DNA of 64,000 nucleotides from Gigantopelta aegis (Eukaryota; Mollusca; Gastropoda; Neomphalida; Peltospiridae): the NCBI RefSeq assembly GCF_016097555.1, contig NC_054709.1:30176207-30240206 (forward strand). Reading direction: 5' to 3'. Positions 60,132-64,000 of this stretch are shown here, piece by piece; within the stretch, counting starts at the first letter, position 1, and each line of letters opens with the position of its first letter. Both the position numbers and the translations under genes were made by a program. Below the pieces are notes generated by a model. It worked only from the letters and a program-made list of their open reading frames with translations. It was not told the DNA's origin and ran no database searches.

Positions 60132-60950
60132 GTGAGTGTCATTTGGTGTTTGTCTGTCTACTGTTTAATAATCGTTAGTTTATGCAACTGGGGCGTGAAC
60201 GTTTGGTATGCACGTTCGCTATTACGCGTGCGCGTGACGAGTTCGTGACATTAATATGAACGTGCCTCATTGAATAAGTAGCATATATTTCGCTGATGGT
60301 TTTTCTGTCGATATTTCGCCGTTACTTTATTTCTTTTTCGCGGCGGCAGTATGGCGTTTGAAGCGTGTTCGTTTCGTGTGCAGCAACCGAACGCAGACGG
60401 CATGTTATGTTCGGCACGCAATCTGGGCTGGCTTGTTCGGGCAGGCAAGATCACGAGCTATTTTCTCTCCACGGCCGATTGCGTGCATTAAGCAGTACGT
60501 GCTTTCCAGGTCATTTGCGAGAGTTTAGGTTTACACCAACACGGTGTCGCACCGTGCGAGGCGACTCGAATGGCAATCGAAGTCAAGAGACTGAACCAGG
60601 CTTGGAATTGGCGCCTCTGCCTCACTCTCAAACACACTCCAGGCTGTGATCAGCTGGACGAGCTTGTCTTGCGCTTTGCTCAAACCACTTGGTGGAATTC
60701 CTGATGGCGGCTTTAAATAAATGACAGCTCATGGATTATTACACTGTCACAGCTTAGCTAATGGATTATTGGATACTGCTAGTAGCTGTTGGCTAATATT
60801 ACTTCATGCTGATTCTAATATATTAAAATAAAAACCTAATGTCAATTACATTAACCACCCCCCCCCCCCCAAATAGTTGAAACACATTACTGTGGCAGTG
60901 TGTGTGTGTGGGGGGGGGGGGGGGGGGGTGCTCCCAGAAGTGGTTTATGG
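60132..60950. other. Start of the presumed zinc-finger gene intron 1
   Basis: Unusually GC/CG-rich to about 60670 for this window, then AT-rich. Poly-C and poly-G runs at 60857-60870 and 60911-60928. No exon recognised. Confidence 0.5.
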
Positions 60951-60953
60951 CAG

Positions 60954-61270
60954 TAGTGTTTACCCTAGCTTGTTTTAGCATGGTGCAGCATGCTGCTCTG
61001 AGATTAAACAAGCCTTTTTCAGTAATTAATTCTAAAATTGCCTTTATAAAACACCCAAAAAGGTATAATTATTAATTAATAAAATATGCCTTTTATATCT
61101 TTTGCCATTCATTTATTAAAACAAGCACCTAAATTACATTAATGTTTATTTTAATTAATTTTTTTTGTATTTTTAATGAAAAACAAGTGCCCAGATAACG
61201 GTGAAAATGCCCCAAAAGTGTTTCACTGTTTGGTCTACCATGCCTTGCCTAATTTCTAGGGAAATCACTA
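60954..61270. mobile_element. MITE, CCCTAG-end family, copy 2
   Basis: Ends TAGTGTTTACCCTAG and CTAGGGAAATCACTA; ggcag on both sides (60949-60953, 61271-61275). Closely related to 27360-27709, which has a 34-bp longer left part. Confidence 0.78.
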
Positions 61271-61764
61271 GGCAGTGAATATATATATATATATATATAA
61301 TTAATTTTTTCTTCTTCTGTTTTTGTGTGTACATTGGTGTATTAAGGTGGGGTGGGGTGGGGCATGTGCCCCCCACTTTGTAGCAGCAGCAATGGTTTTT
61401 ATATATGTATGTATTATATATACACGTGTGTGCCCCCAGACTTTTTGACACTTTCCTATGCCCGTGGTGTACACATGTTAACGTTTTTATTTAACAAGTC
61501 AAATACCAATAGTGTGTAGAAGTTAGTAAAACAAAATAGTTTTTAAAACATGACCACTGTAACATTCTACAATGGGATAACTTTTGAACGCACCCGTTGA
61601 CGTTCATTTTGAAAACACCATGGCAACAACGGCATGTATAGAACCAGGAAGACGTAACTGTAGCAACACAACTGTTGATCACATATTAATTTTAAAATGC
61701 CATGGTAATAAGGTAGACCAGCCTACATGCAGAGAAGATGACTATTGAACACACCTATACATAA

Positions 61765-62085
61765 GAAAATGTTTTATTTAACGACACACTCAACACATTT
61801 TATTTATGGTTATATGGCATCGGACATGTTGTTAAGGACCACATATATTGATAGAGGAAACCTGCTGTCGCCACTTCATGGGCTACTCTTTTCGTTTAAC
61901 ATGAAGGGATCTTTTATATGCACCATCCCACAGACAGGATAACACATACCACGGCATTTGATATACCAGTCATGGTGCACTGACTAGAGCGAGAAATAGC
62001 CCAATGGGCCCACCGGTGGGGATCGATCCCAAACCGACCGCGCATCAAGCGAGCGCTCTACCACTGGGCTATGTCCCGCTCTTAC
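61765..62085 (-). mobile_element. tRNA-derived SINE, type B head, type A tail
   Basis: Inverse tail aaatgttttatttaacgaca to inverse head ctgggctatgtcccgc. Confidence 0.88.
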
Positions 62086-62407
62086 ACCTATATATATTTT
62101 CACTTAAAATGTTTATAAATACATAAAATAATGTTTATCTGAATCAGTAAGTATTATTTTTGTGGGTTTTTCAAATTTAATGTTGATTAAAATTAGGCCC
62201 CAAAATTGAGAAAGTCATGTTTACTTATGCATATTTGTCAGGGTTTCACATGACATAGGAATGCTAAAATACTCCTAAATATAATCTGTGTACGTCGTGG
62301 TTGACACAAAATATTGCCCATGTCAATCAATTTTATATCAAAATAATATTTTTTAAAATACATAAAATCATAGCGGCTACGAATTTTTTTTAAAAACACC
62401 TAAAAAC

Positions 62408-62807
62408 TAGAGCTGGGCGGTATACCATATATACCATTCGGTATCAGTGTCATGTCAATACTGATTTACCGTACAGAGCAAATGTTAAAATACCGAAATT
62501 TCAGCATTGAAGAATGTTTCCAGCCATTTAGTAAAGCACTAAAAATATATCTGACGAACGCAAAATGGGTAGGGTATAAATCAGACGAGAGCCTTGTGTA
62601 TGGAATTTAATATTATTTAGATGAAATTAGCAAGTGAGTCTTAACTCAGGCATGCATTTAAAGCAGAGTATACTGAAAATACTGCTCGATATCCGTATCG
62701 GTATTGGTATTGTGTCAATACCGAATACCGTACCGATACCGGGGTAAATCCCCGAAAAAATACCGATACCGATGCAGAACCTCAGATTTCAATACCGCCC
62801 AGTTCTA
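62408..62807. mobile_element. hAT-like MITE with GGGCGGTAT ends
   Basis: Ends TAGAGCTGGGCGGTAT and ATACCGCCCAGTTCTA (15 of 16 paired); interior full of ataccg-type subterminal repeats. 400 bp, no clear target duplication. Confidence 0.75.
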
Positions 62808-62939
62808 ACAAGAACCTGACGACTATGCAGTTTCAGAACAAAAATAACTGAGTGGTTTAACTGGTTCCCAAACGTATCAATATGTTTAACGTAACATAAG
62901 TGTAAAAATTATTAAACAGTGTGGCTGATTTAGTATGCT

Positions 62940-64000
62940 CGTAACCACCCTGTCCCATCTGTCTGACCATAGGAGTGAAAACCTCAGACCTACCAGTACA
63001 AGTCACCACCCCGTCCTATCTGTCTGACCATGGGAGTCAAAACCTCAGACCTACCAGTACAAGTCACCACCCCGTCCTATCTGCCTGACCATAGGAGCGA
63101 AAACCTCAAATCTATATGTACAAGTCACCACCCCGTCAACACCCTGTCCTATCTGTCTGATCACAGGGATGAAAACCTCAGACCTATATGTACAAGTCAC
63201 CACCCCGTCAACACCCTGTCCTATCTGTCTGACCATAGGAGTGAAAATCTCAGACCTACCAGTACAAGTCACCACCCCGTTAACACCCCGTCCTATCTGC
63301 CTGACCATAGGAGTGAAAACCTCAGACCTATATGTACCCGTCAACACCCTGTCCTATCTGTCTGACCATAGGAGTGAAAACCTCAGACCTACCAGTACAA
63401 GTCACCACCCCATCCTATCTGCCTGACCCTAGGAGTGAAAACCTCAGACCTACCAGTACAAGTCAACACCCTGTCCTATCTGCCTGACCATAGGAGTGAA
63501 AACCTCAGACCTACCAGTACAAGTCAACACCCTGTCCTATCTGTCTGACCATAGGAATAAAAATCTCAGACCTATATGTACAAGTCAACACCCCATCCTA
63601 TCTGTCTGTCCATAGGAATGAAAACCTCAGACCTATGTGTACACGTCACCACCCCGTCACCACCACGTCCTATCTGTCTAACCATAGGACTGAAAACCTC
63701 AGACCTACCAGTACAAGTCACCACCCCGTCCTATCTGTCTGACCATAGGAGTGAAAACCTCAGACCTACCAGTACAAGTCACCACCCCGTCCTATCTGTC
63801 TGATCACAGGGATGAAAACCTCAGACCTATATGTACAAGTCACCACCCCGTCAACACCCTGTCCAATCTGTCTGACCATAGGAGTGAAAATCTCAGACCT
63901 ACCAGTACAAGTCACCACCCCGTTAACACCCCATCCTATCTGCCTGACCATAGGAGTGAAAACCTCAGACCTATATGTACAAGTCACCACCCCGTCGTCA
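62940..64000 (+). repeat. 61-bp tandem array running off the right edge
   Basis: About 15 units of ctgtctgaccataggagtga aaacctcagacctaccagta caagtcaccaccccgtccta, with longer units carrying an extra gtcaacaccc. The blocks 63100-63330 and 63770-63990 share the same unit order. In the presumed zinc-finger gene intron. Confidence 0.9.

Overview
This is a eukaryotic, almost certainly molluscan (marine gastropod or bivalve-like) nuclear window. The evidence is introns with GT/AG borders, about thirty copies of tRNA-derived SINEs of a kind I associate with mollusc genomes, and many small inverted-repeat DNA transposons. There are no prokaryotic features. I cannot fix the species.

Three host genes are supported by protein-level recognition. 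(1) The last three coding exons of aspartyl aminopeptidase (DNPEP, M18 family) lie on + at 293-394, 3727-3894 and 5410-5457; the 5' part is off the left edge. (2) A complete cytosolic aspartyl-tRNA synthetase gene (DARS1) lies on -, with 15 coding exons from 59866 down to 10983. The exons join in phase into a 535-residue open frame with class II motifs 1, 2 and 3. (3) At 60092-60131 (+) a short first coding exon starts MSRRKQIKPQHIS, the NuRD-binding N-terminus of SALL/BCL11/FOG-type zinc-finger proteins. It lies head-to-head with DARS1, 225 bp between start codons. DNPEP and DARS1 are convergent (about 5.5 kb between stop codons); DARS1 and the zinc-finger gene are divergent and probably share a promoter.

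The most striking structure is in the introns. At least six tandem arrays begin at an exon-intron border, and their repeat unit contains the edge of that exon plus its splice site. They are: the DNPEP acceptor (36-bp units, 1-292); the DARS1 exon 13 donor (53-bp units, about 130 copies, 12841-19760); the exon 10 donor (32 bp); the exon 8 acceptor (62 bp = 16 intron + 46 exon nucleotides); the exon 7 donor (69/63 bp); and, around exon 4, both a 21-bp donor array and a short acceptor array. Further arrays stop within tens of bases of an acceptor (exon 7, exon 12). In every splice-site-bearing case the authentic site is the copy next to unique exon sequence and all decoys lie on the intron side. 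I regard these border minisatellites as the candidate undescribed phenomenon here.

The rest is mostly mobile DNA: SINEs of at least three head types, several non-autonomous hAT-like elements (some with apparent 5-bp target duplications, one nested in another, one splitting a satellite array), TTAA-ended MITEs, a 1.5-kb LINE-like element with a 277-codon open frame inserted in the tRNA-like head of a SINE, a 140-bp near-perfect inverted repeat, and simple repeats including very long poly-G runs. All coordinates were read by eye; exon edges are exact to the splice model given, repeat edges are approximate.
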